Below, one piece after another: positions 1 through 6,224 of a DNA stretch of 11,600 bases. The stretch covers positions 1 through 11,600 of the forward strand of contig CANJWF010000020.1 of NCBI GenBank assembly GCA_947478315.1, written 5' to 3'. This DNA comes from Sphingobacteriaceae bacterium. Its GTDB lineage: Bacteria; Bacteroidota; Bacteroidia; Sphingobacteriales; Sphingobacteriaceae. The position numbers and the translations under genes are program-made. A model generated the notes under the pieces. It searched no databases and had not been told where the DNA came from. It saw only the letters and a program-made list of their open reading frames with translations. How positions within the stretch are numbered: the stretch's first letter is position 1; every line of letters begins with the position of its first letter.

Positions 1-826
1 CTAAAATAGGGTTATTTTTAAAGACACTCATCATCTTTTGAGGGGCGATAAAAGCTCCAATAGGCATCCCTCCCCCCATACCTTTGGCAATTGTCAACAC
101 ATCCGGAACAATATTAAAATGCTCGAAAGCAAACCATTTTCCAGTCCTCCCAAAACCCGTTTGAATCTCATCTAAGATAAGCAATGCGCCCACGTCATTA
201 CATCTATATCTCAATTTTCTCATAAATTCCTCATGAGGAATTTGAACACCTGCTTCTCCTTGAATAGGCTCAATGATAACGGCAGCTGTTTTGTGGGTAA
301 TACGTTCCAAATCGGCTTCACAATTCAACGATAAAAAATTAACATCGGGCAAAAGTGGTCTAAACGACGACTTAAAACTTTCTACCCCCATCACACTCAA
401 CGCCCCGTGAGAACTACCATGATAGGCATTTTTAAACGCAATTAATTCCGTTCTGTTGGTATAACGCTTAGCCAATTTCAATGCACCTTCTATAGCCTCA
501 CTTCCAGAATTTGTGAAGTAGACATTATTCAAGGATGCTGGCAACAATGTAGTAAGTTGTTTGGCCAACAAAACTTGAGGCGATTGCACATATTCGCCAT
601 AAACCATCAAATGCATATACTTATCCAACTGCTCATGAATCGCATGAACTACCTTGGGATGGCAATGTCCAACATTACTCACACCAATACCCGATATTAA
701 ATCCATGTACGATTTTCCAGTAACATCGTACATAAAAACCCCATCAGCCCGCTCAAATTCTAATAAAAGAGGCGCATCCGAAGTCTGGGCGTTATGAGTC
801 AGAAAAAGTTGACGATGAGTAAGCAT
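1..826 (-). CDS. Class III aminotransferase (acetylornithine/ornithine type), 3'-truncated by window edge
   Basis: Reading leftwards from an ATG at 826, the frame is open for 275 codons and leaves the window, so only the N-terminal two thirds are visible. It is a fold-type I, PLP-dependent class III aminotransferase, a family that moves amino groups from the omega position of substrates such as acetylornithine, ornithine, GABA or lysine. Visible hallmarks are SGIGVSNVGHCHP (about 45-57), TNSGSEAIEGALKLAK (105-120, phosphate-cup region), NAYHGSSHG (133-141), IIEPIQGE (184-191), LDEIQTGFGRTG (218-229, with the cofactor-ring Asp at D219) and the Schiff-base lysine K248 in TIAKGMGGG. All expected cofactor residues are intact. 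It is transcribed divergently from the phosphoserine phosphatase gene with 97 bp between them. Substrate cannot be assigned from the part visible, and the neighbour does not settle it. Family confidence is high; specific function is open. Confidence 0.93.
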   Translation of the reverse strand, partial: MLTHRQLFLTHNAQTSDAPLLLEFERADGVFMYDVTGKSYMDLISGIGVSNVGHCHPKVVHAIHEQLDKYMHLMVYGEYVQSPQVLLAKQLTTLLPASLNNVYFTNSGSEAIEGALKLAKRYTNRTELIAFKNAYHGSSHGALSVMGVESFKSSFRPLLPDVNFLSLNCEADLERITHKTAAVIIEPIQGEAGVQIPHEEFMRKLRYRCNDVGALLILDEIQTGFGRTGKWFAFEHFNIVPDVLTIAKGMGGGMPIGAFIAPQKMMSVFKNNPIL

Positions 827-831
827 AAAAA

Positions 832-839
832 CAAAGGTA
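832..839 (-). promoter_or_regulatory. Bacteroidota -7 box (TACCTTTG) for the aminotransferase gene
   Basis: The minus strand reads TACCTTTG, an exact match to the Bacteroidota -7 consensus TAnnTTTG. Only five T residues separate it from the ATG at 826. A transcription start a few bases after the box would fall at or next to the start codon, implying a leaderless or nearly leaderless mRNA. No convincing -33 TTTG at the usual spacing is visible, which lowers confidence. Confidence 0.45.
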
Positions 840-861
840 TAAGAATATGAACAATTGATAA

Positions 862-881
862 CCGATAAAGGTTTATATCGG
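862..881. repeat. Inverted repeat CCGATA-N8-TATCGG at the centre of the divergent spacer
   Basis: Arms 862-867 (CCGATA) and 876-881 (TATCGG) are perfect inverted repeats with an 8-base spacer. The repeat sits almost exactly midway between the divergent start codons at 826 and 924. It could be an operator serving both genes, but it has only six-base arms and could be chance. Confidence 0.3.
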
Positions 882-903
882 CTTAATTTTAAGTTCTAAT
901 TTT

Positions 904-918
904 AAACTTTTAAGTTTG
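904..918 (+). promoter_or_regulatory. -7 box (TAAGTTTG) inside a palindrome, for the phosphoserine phosphatase gene
   Basis: TAAGTTTG at 911-918 matches TAnnTTTG exactly and is followed by five bases (CACCA) and the ATG at 924, again implying a leaderless start. The box lies in the right arm of a palindrome AAACTT-TT-AAGTTT (904-917). The nonamer TTTTAAGTT also occurs twice in direct orientation, at 887-895 and 908-916, 21 bases or two helical turns apart. These repeats could bind a regulator, but the region is AT-rich. A clear -33 box is not visible. Confidence 0.45.
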
Positions 919-923
919 CACCA

Positions 924-2219
924 ATGGAACAATCATATTACATCATAGACTTTGACAGCACTTTTACGCAAGTTGAAGCATTAGACGAATTAGCGAAAAT
1001 TTCGCTTAGCAACAACACAGAGAGTGAGCAAATTTACCTAGAAATTGAAGCATTGACGAATGCTGCAATGGATGGCAAATTATCATTTACCGAAAGCTTA
1101 GAGAAAAGAGTGCAATTACTCCACGCCAATCAAACACATCTTCAAACACTCATCAGTTTCTTAAAAAAGAAAGTATCGACCTCTTTCTCTCGCAATAGAA
1201 TTTTTTTTCAAAAACACGCAAAGGACGTTCTTATTGTATCGGGAGGATTTAAAGAATTTATCACTCCTGTAGTAAGTCAGTACAGCATTCTCCCAGAAAA
1301 CATTTATGCTAATACCTTTTTATTCGACACAGAAGGTAACATTATTGGATACGACAAAAATAATCCGCTATCTCAAGAAGGAGGCAAAGTGAAGTTACTT
1401 AAAGGGATGAACTTACAAGGTGATTTATATGGCATAGGCGATGGATACTCTGATTTTCAGTTAAAAGAATCTGGATTGATTAAAAAATTCTATGCATTCA
1501 CCGAAAATATTGCAAGAGAATCCATTACGAAACGAGCAGACCATATCACACCTAATTTTGACGAATTTTTATATATCAATAACTTACCGAGAGCCATTTC
1601 ATACCCTAAAAATCGCATTCTATGCCTAATAATAGGAGATGTTCCGCAAGAATCAATCAATTTTCTACAAAAAGATGGTTTCTCTATCCGCCATAAAGAA
1701 ACATTTGAAGATAAGTATACCAAAGACATTGGAATGCTATTATTAGCCAACAATCAACAAATTGATTCTGAACAATTAAAAAAAGCAGAAAAACTAAAAG
1801 TTATTGGATACCTAGGCAACGTCAAAGAACACGTTGATACTGAAATCTGCACGGATATGGGCATAATTGTGTTTGATGATAGCAAAGAGAATCCGAGAAA
1901 CGGAAAATTCATTCCTAAACGAATGGCAGATTTTATGAATCAAGGTCACACCAACAGCAGTTGCAACTTCCCTAACATTCAATTACCTAGAATCAAAAAC
2001 GCACATAGAATGATACATATTCATCAAAATGTGCCTGGTATCATGGCAAAAATTAACCACGTATTAGCCAAAAATAACATTAATATCCTTGCTCAATTTT
2101 TGTTAACGAATCCTAAAATTGGCTATGCCATTACCGATATAGATACAGGATACGAAAAAAGTGTTTTAAAAGAACTGAAAAAAATTGAAAATACTATTAA
2201 GTTCCGACTGTTATATTAA
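924..2219 (+). CDS. Phosphoserine phosphatase (HAD) with C-terminal ACT domain; SerB-SerA fusion lacking the dehydrogenase core
   Basis: The 431-residue cytosolic protein should hydrolyse O-phosphoserine to serine, the last step of serine synthesis. The HAD phosphatase occupies about 1-225: motif I IIDFDSTF (D9, D11), motif II IVSGGF (S106), a conserved lysine in EGGKVKLLK (152-160) and motif IV GIGDGYSD (D173, D177), all intact. A match to the start of the SerA substrate-binding domain follows (about 230-325, RILCLIIGDVPQESINFL to GIIVFDDS). The protein then jumps at about 320-330 to the SerA end, KRMADFMNQGHTNSSCNFPN, and an ACT domain (360-431, HIHQNVPGIMAKIN). From family knowledge, the Bacteroidota fusion is about 630 residues. 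The missing ~200 would hold the NAD-binding GxGxxG and the catalytic Arg and His of phosphoglycerate dehydrogenase, none of which is seen here. The frame stays open across the junction, so I infer an active phosphatase without dehydrogenase activity. The stop codon directly abuts the convergent stress-protein gene. Confidence 0.88.
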   Translation: MEQSYYIIDFDSTFTQVEALDELAKISLSNNTESEQIYLEIEALTNAAMDGKLSFTESLEKRVQLLHANQTHLQTLISFLKKKVSTSFSRNRIFFQKHAKDVLIVSGGFKEFITPVVSQYSILPENIYANTFLFDTEGNIIGYDKNNPLSQEGGKVKLLKGMNLQGDLYGIGDGYSDFQLKESGLIKKFYAFTENIARESITKRADHITPNFDEFLYINNLPRAISYPKNRILCLIIGDVPQESINFLQKDGFSIRHKETFEDKYTKDIGMLLLANNQQIDSEQLKKAEKLKVIGYLGNVKEHVDTEICTDMGIIVFDDSKENPRNGKFIPKRMADFMNQGHTNSSCNFPNIQLPRIKNAHRMIHIHQNVPGIMAKINHVLAKNNINILAQFLLTNPKIGYAITDIDTGYEKSVLKELKKIENTIKFRLLY

Positions 2220-2660
2220 TCATTTTTCTATTCTTTCTGGCACTACCAAAACTGATACAGAACAGCGATTAACAACATGCTCAGCGACACTCCCCATAAA
2301 AAAACGTTCCAATCGCGTCTGAGCATGTGTTCCTAAAACAATTAAATCAGCTCCCCAATCTTGTGCAACATTTAAAATTTCTGTTCCTGGCGTACCCCAA
2401 GGCAAAAACTCCGTTAAAGTAAACCCTGTGCAATGTTTTACCGCATTGTTAATTATATTTTCACCTTGCTTCAGTATAACTTGTACCATCGTTTCATTTA
2501 CCATTCCAACCTCCAAGTTTACGGTCGCAATTGCAGGATTCAAAACATGTATCAACCCTATTTCTGCATGCGTAACTTTTGCCAACTCAAGCGCAGTTTT
2601 AATCACAGCATTTGCATGATGTCCTCCATCAATTGCAATTAAAATTTTCTTATACAGCAT
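2220..2660 (-). CDS. Universal stress protein, UspA family
   Basis: A 146-residue single-domain cytosolic protein with the UspA alpha/beta nucleotide-binding fold. It opens with KKILIAIDGG (4-13, the conserved strand-1 Asp at D11) and has IGLIHVLNP (34-42), GADLIVLGTHAQT (103-115) and MGSVAEHVV (122-130), ending in SVLVVPE. The usual ATP-binding signature G-2x-G-9x-G(S/T) is kept except that its second glycine is alanine (GTHA, A113), so nucleotide binding could be weakened. Family members act in survival under stress; the specific role here is unknown. The ATG at 2660 lies four bases after the crcB stop, so the two genes are almost certainly co-transcribed. Its stop codon touches the stop of the convergent phosphatase gene, leaving no room for a separate terminator. 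Confidence 0.93.
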   Translation of the reverse strand: MLYKKILIAIDGGHHANAVIKTALELAKVTHAEIGLIHVLNPAIATVNLEVGMVNETMVQVILKQGENIINNAVKHCTGFTLTEFLPWGTPGTEILNVAQDWGADLIVLGTHAQTRLERFFMGSVAEHVVNRCSVSVLVVPERIEK

Positions 2661-2664
2661 AATC

Positions 2665-3039
2665 TTAAAATTGTTTAACTAAAAAAATACCCATCAAAGC
2701 CATCAAAACACCAAAAAAAACACTACCCCCCGCATAAGCCGTAAGAATCAATACTTTTTGCATAGAAGCCAATTCCAGCAATTCCGCAGAGAAAGTAGAA
2801 AAAGTGGTAAATCCACCACAAAAACCTGTAATCAAAAACCATTTCCACCACACCGATAAACCTAATCGAAACAATAATTCAATAAAAACACCTATCAATA
2901 AGCATCCTAACATATTTATCAAAAAAGTAGCCCAAGGAAATGAAAAAGTATTCATATTGATACACTTCGACAATATAAAACGTAAAATACTGCCCAAGCC
3001 TCCGCCTATAAATACTAATAGCACAGATTTAATTTGCAT
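2665..3039 (-). CDS. crcB: Fluoride ion channel CrcB/Fluc
   Basis: A 124-residue inner-membrane protein of the Fluc family, which forms a dual-topology homodimer that exports fluoride and protects against its toxicity. Family hallmarks are visible in order: GGGLGSILRF (12-21), the pore asparagine N42 in FLINMLGCLLIG (39-50) and the GGFTTFSTF box (75-83), which carries the fluoride-coordinating phenylalanines and lies in the broken third helix at the sodium site. Four hydrophobic segments fit at about 4-24, 35-57, 66-88 and 97-120. Length is normal, and a single copy suits a homodimer. It is the first gene of a two-gene unit with the stress protein. No fluoride riboswitch is recognisable upstream. 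Confidence 0.95.
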   Translation of the reverse strand: MQIKSVLLVFIGGGLGSILRFILSKCINMNTFSFPWATFLINMLGCLLIGVFIELLFRLGLSVWWKWFLITGFCGGFTTFSTFSAELLELASMQKVLILTAYAGGSVFFGVLMALMGIFLVKQF

Positions 3040-3065
3040 ACCTACAAAATGATTAACTAGATTTG
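3033..3065 (+). promoter_or_regulatory. Bacteroidota promoter for the serine hydrolase (TTTG-N21-TAGATTTG)
   Basis: TTTG at 3033-3036 and TAGATTTG at 3058-3065 match the Bacteroidota -33 and -7 elements with a 21-base spacer. Transcription would start near 3070, giving a leader of about 55-60 bases before the ATG at 3130. The -33 element overlaps the first codons of crcB on the other strand. The -7 box forms part of the left arm of an inverted repeat (3058-3064 and 3073-3079). Confidence 0.5.
3045..3052 (-). promoter_or_regulatory. Possible -7 box (TCATTTTG) for crcB
   Basis: The minus strand reads TCATTTTG, one mismatch from TAnnTTTG. It lies five bases (TAGGT) before the crcB ATG, the same spacing seen at the two exact boxes near 832 and 911. 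The shared spacing is the main support; no -33 element at a normal distance is visible. Confidence 0.25.
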
Positions 3066-3079
3066 TTAGAATAAATCTA
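3058..3079. repeat. Inverted repeat TAGATTT-N8-AAATCTA overlapping the -7 box
   Basis: Perfect seven-base arms at 3058-3064 and 3073-3079 flank an 8-base spacer that contains the expected transcription start. The repeat may be an operator or a small hairpin at the 5' end of the transcript; there is no direct evidence for either. Confidence 0.3.
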
Positions 3080-3129
3080 TCAAAAACACATTATCTCCGA
3101 AATAAAAAGACTAAAATAACAACTAAAAA

Positions 3130-4416
3130 ATGAAAATAACACCATTATTATTTCTCCTCTATCTATCATCCATACTATCCAATCATATAAAAACAAATGC
3201 ACAATCACATTCAAACACCCTGAACATACTCGCCTATACAAATCCAGAAAATGTTCAAGTAAATGCAGAAAAATTAAATCAAATAGACACAATTATTCAA
3301 CAGGCACTAAAAGAAAAGGCAACGCCTGGAGCTATAATTTTGGTTGCCAAATCTGGAAAAATTATTTTTCATAAAGCATACGGATACAAAACATATTCCC
3401 AACTTGAAAAAGTAACCCCCGACGATATATATGATCTTGCATCCATTACCAAAATTGCAGCTACCACACTGGCTACCATGTTATTATTTGACCAACATAA
3501 AATAGATTTAAATGCACACATTGACACCTATCTCCCAGCATTAAAAGGAACAAACAAAGCAACCATTACCATTAAAGATTTATTACTTCATCAAGCAGGA
3601 TTAGTCCCCTTTATCCCTTTTTACAAAGATTTAAAAACATCCGATTGGCAACGTAATTTTTCTACAGAATACCCAACCCAAGTAGCAGACAGCTTTTTCA
3701 TCAAGAAAAATTTTTTCGAACTCGAAATGTGGCCTACTATATTAAATTCTCCTATTAAAACCCCTAACAAATATGTTTATAGCGATTTAAGTATGTACCT
3801 AATGCGAGCTATTATAGAAAAACAAAGTAGCCTCACACTACAAGAATTAGTCTATAAAACATTTTATGAGCCACTAGGATTAGAAACCATGAACTTTAAA
3901 CCTCTCCAAAAAACTCCACGCTTAAAAATAGTTCCCTCAGAAGTAGATACAATATTTAGAAAACAAGAAATTAGGGGATTTGTACACGACCCAGGAGCTG
4001 CTTTAGCAGGCGGAATAGCAGGGCATGCAGGATTGTTCTCAAATGCTAAAGACCTAGCCACAATCTCTCAAATGTTGCTCCAACACGGCGAATACAATGG
4101 TAAACGATATTTAAATCCAACAACAGTAACATTATTTACCTCCAAGCAATCTACCATTAGTCGGCGAGGATTAGGGTTCGACAAAAGGGATGCCGACACA
4201 ACCAAACATTATCCCTCACGATATGCATCTGAGAGCACATTCGGTCACACGGGTTTTACAGGAACCTGTGTATGGATTGACCCTGAACATGAATTGATTT
4301 ACATTTTTTTATCCAATCGGCTATATCCTTACAACAATAGCAAACTCAACACATTAAATATTCGGTCTCGGATACACGATGTAATTTATGAAGCTATTTT
4401 AAATTATAAAAAATAA
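3130..4416 (+). CDS. Exported beta-lactamase-family serine hydrolase (class C/PBP4*-like)
   Basis: A 428-residue protein with a short N-terminal signal sequence (about 1-25: charged start, LLFLLYLSSIL core, cleavage near NAQ), so periplasmic or surface-located. The body is the beta-lactamase/penicillin-binding fold (Pfam Beta-lactamase). Catalytic elements are the nucleophile motif S105-I-T-K108 in DLASITKIAATT, the tyrosine motif Y217-S-D219 in YVYSDLSMYLM and H373-T-G375 in FGHTGFTGT, replacing the KTG triad. GIAGHAGLFSNAKDLA (295-310) is also typical. Likely activity is cleavage of a peptide, ester or peptidoglycan-related bond; resistance to beta-lactams should not be assumed. From memory, it resembles the C-terminal half of long Bacteroidota proteins that fuse a GH3 N-acetylhexosaminidase to this domain; here it stands alone with its own signal. 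Its stop lies two bases from the convergent DUF4197 gene. Confidence 0.88.
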   Translation: MKITPLLFLLYLSSILSNHIKTNAQSHSNTLNILAYTNPENVQVNAEKLNQIDTIIQQALKEKATPGAIILVAKSGKIIFHKAYGYKTYSQLEKVTPDDIYDLASITKIAATTLATMLLFDQHKIDLNAHIDTYLPALKGTNKATITIKDLLLHQAGLVPFIPFYKDLKTSDWQRNFSTEYPTQVADSFFIKKNFFELEMWPTILNSPIKTPNKYVYSDLSMYLMRAIIEKQSSLTLQELVYKTFYEPLGLETMNFKPLQKTPRLKIVPSEVDTIFRKQEIRGFVHDPGAALAGGIAGHAGLFSNAKDLATISQMLLQHGEYNGKRYLNPTTVTLFTSKQSTISRRGLGFDKRDADTTKHYPSRYASESTFGHTGFTGTCVWIDPEHELIYIFLSNRLYPYNNSKLNTLNIRSRIHDVIYEAILNYKK

Positions 4417-4418
4417 AA

Positions 4419-5147
4419 TCACTTTTGACCGCCGAATACTTTCTTTAACAAATCAGTAACCTGTTGTATCGGATCTTTTCTAATTTTTTGTTCTTGCAGA
4501 CTAACCTTTAAGAATAACCCATTCAATGCTTTATCTGTCACATAATTACTTAAAGTATTAGTTTTAACCTGTTCAAACAACAAACCTCCTAATGAAGCCA
4601 AATTATAAGCGTCAAGAAGATTTTTATAGGTTTGTTCGGCAGACATACCTAATACTACAGGTTTTGACAAAACCGATTGAACAGGAGGTTTAAACGCGTC
4701 AAAAAGGCTCATATAAGTCTTTTGACGTAAATAATTCGTTGCCGCTGTATCCGCACCATTCAAAATTTGAAATCCATCTTGAATCGTCATGGAAGAAATA
4801 GCACTTATAAAAATAGGCGTTGCTTGTTTGGCTGCCATCTCTGCAGAACGATTAATAGAAAGCACCACATCATCTAACAATTTTTGACCGCCAGGTACCT
4901 TAGCAAGGTTACTATAAATAACTTGAGCCTCTGGTGGTAAAAAAATTTTGACTAATGCATCCTTGAAATAACCATCTTGCTTATTTAAAATAGAGACACT
5001 CGTGTCAGTAGCTACATTTAAAGCCTCCTTTAATCCTGCTATAACCTCCTCATTACTCAACTGATTACTATCGGCAATTTTTTCACAAGAAGAAAACAAA
5101 ACAATAGCAGAAAAGACAAGAAGCACAATACGAATACATTTAATCAT
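4419..5147 (-). CDS. DUF4197 family lipoprotein
   Basis: I recognise the family (DUF4197) but no function is established. The ATG at 5147 is preferred over a TTG one codon upstream, giving 242 residues. An N-terminal hydrophobic stretch (about 5-18) ends in LFSSC with C21 as the likely lipidated cysteine, so the product is probably a lipoprotein anchored in the cell envelope. Family-typical segments are LSNEEVIAGLKEALNVAT, LNKQDGYFKDALVKIFLPPEA, a central helical region with MTIQDGFQILNGADTAATNY, and the C-terminal end VTDLLKKVFG. The mature part appears mostly helical, with no membrane segments or recognisable catalytic motif. It starts 15 bases after the SCO stop and is most likely the last gene of the oxidase operon, which hints at, but does not prove, a link to respiratory complex assembly. 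Confidence 0.88.
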   Translation of the reverse strand: MIKCIRIVLLVFSAIVLFSSCEKIADSNQLSNEEVIAGLKEALNVATDTSVSILNKQDGYFKDALVKIFLPPEAQVIYSNLAKVPGGQKLLDDVVLSINRSAEMAAKQATPIFISAISSMTIQDGFQILNGADTAATNYLRQKTYMSLFDAFKPPVQSVLSKPVVLGMSAEQTYKNLLDAYNLASLGGLLFEQVKTNTLSNYVTDKALNGLFLKVSLQEQKIRKDPIQQVTDLLKKVFGGQK

Positions 5148-5162
5148 CAACTTATTGAAATA

Positions 5163-5825
5163 CTATAATTTAGTACGCTCTCTTAATTCCTCAACAATAA
5201 GGACCTTAATTTCATCATTAAATTTTTCTACCGCGGTTCTTAACATCGGATCGCAATAAGACCTAATCCGAAACTTACTATCCAACAATACTAATAATGA
5301 ACTATGAATAATCGTCCCTGAATTTTCATGAACATCTAACAACAAACCCTTTTTTACAAAATTGAATACATCTTTTTTTTGTCCCGTAACCCACATCCAA
5401 CCATTACTATAATTAGAATAAGATGCAGCATATCTACGTAAAACTAGTGGAGTATCATGCACAGGATCAACACTAACTGATAACAATTGAATCATTCTAT
5501 TACCTTGAAAATTTTTGGCAATAGAAGACATCGCTTGTGTGGTTTTTTCGCAAACGGTATGACAGTTCACAAAAAATAACTGAACAACAATAATCTTATT
5601 TTTTAAGTCAAAAAGATGGAAAGATTTTTCAGTAGAAGCAACTAATGAGACATCTACTAATTGTTGTTCAAAAAACTGCTTACTAGATGAGATAGTATGC
5701 TTACCGTAAATAGGCAAAGGCTTGTATCTATTCTTCCCCTTTAATTGCAACAAATAATAAAAAAATCCTGGCAACGTTAATATTGCTGCCAGGATTAATA
5801 GTTTAGTTACCTTACTTTTTTTCAC
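5163..5825 (-). CDS. SCO1/SenC-family copper chaperone for cytochrome c oxidase
   Basis: A 220-residue membrane-anchored thioredoxin-fold protein. SCO proteins deliver copper to, or reduce the cysteines of, the CuA site of subunit II. One N-terminal membrane segment (about 8-26) holds the domain on the periplasmic side. The copper ligands are present: C88-H-T-V-C92 (CxxxC) and H174 in TIIHSSLLVLLD; VSVDPVHDTP (117-126) is the usual loop. The residue after the second cysteine is Glu where Pro is more common. The start is GTG at 5825: an in-frame TGA immediately precedes it and the next in-frame ATG is near residue 98, so no other start keeps the anchor. It follows subunit IV by 29 bases in the oxidase operon. 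A DUF420 gene, often found nearby in related clusters, is absent from this stretch. Confidence 0.9.
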   Translation of the reverse strand: MKKSKVTKLLILAAILTLPGFFYYLLQLKGKNRYKPLPIYGKHTISSSKQFFEQQLVDVSLVASTEKSFHLFDLKNKIIVVQLFFVNCHTVCEKTTQAMSSIAKNFQGNRMIQLLSVSVDPVHDTPLVLRRYAASYSNYSNGWMWVTGQKKDVFNFVKKGLLLDVHENSGTIIHSSLLVLLDSKFRIRSYCDPMLRTAVEKFNDEIKVLIVEELRERTKL

Positions 5826-5854
5826 TCAAAAAACAATGACTTGCCAATACTAAT

Positions 5855-6202
5855 CTACCAATTCAAATATTTTTGTAAATAACCACCCTCTGTAAGCATT
5901 AACACAACGAAATAAAGAATGAAAACAAAAGGCACGACTATAGCGGCTTTTAATAATTTTTTCTCAAATTTTAGATGCATGAAAAATGCCACAATATAAA
6001 ACGCTTTTAAAAGCGTTAAAATGATATAAACGAAATTTTTAAGCCCTTTAGGTACAACTGCTGTTGGAATTGCTAAAGCAATAATAAACTCAATGACGGT
6101 TATAAACAATAACACAAAAAAAACTTTCCAAATTTTAGACTTAGTCATAGTTGCATGTTCTTCGTCATGAGATACAATATGCTGTTGAGATAGTGTAGAC
6201 AT
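5855..6202 (-). CDS. Cytochrome c oxidase subunit IV (COX4_pro family)
   Basis: A small integral membrane subunit of 115 residues. The family is an accessory part of bacterial caa3/aa3 oxidases with no redox cofactor of its own. Three membrane segments are seen at about 26-45, 55-76 and 85-104, with the characteristic KAFYIVAFFMHLKFE (66-80) at the end of the second. The frame is open further upstream to 6274, but that would overlap the subunit III gene and add a Trp/Phe-rich tail. The ATG at 6202, 22 bases after the subunit III stop, gives the normal soluble start MSTLSQQH and the usual family length. It lies between subunit III and SCO in one operon. Confidence 0.88.
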   Translation of the reverse strand: MSTLSQQHIVSHDEEHATMTKSKIWKVFFVLLFITVIEFIIALAIPTAVVPKGLKNFVYIILTLLKAFYIVAFFMHLKFEKKLLKAAIVVPFVFILYFVVLMLTEGGYLQKYLNW

Positions 6203-6224
6203 AATTGATATTATTAAAACGTGA

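Noticed and set aside
2804..3052. Open frame of 82 codons on the plus strand opposite crcB, and similar antisense frames at 3864-4061, 7688-7897, 10180-10416 and 11026-11244
   Set aside because: Each lies fully opposite or in another frame of a well-recognised gene, lacks family motifs, and has composition expected of a shadow frame.
3040..3129. A fluoride riboswitch upstream of crcB
   Set aside because: The 90-base spacer on the minus strand lacks the conserved GGxGAUGG-like core and the paired elements of that class, and the candidate promoter would give almost no leader.
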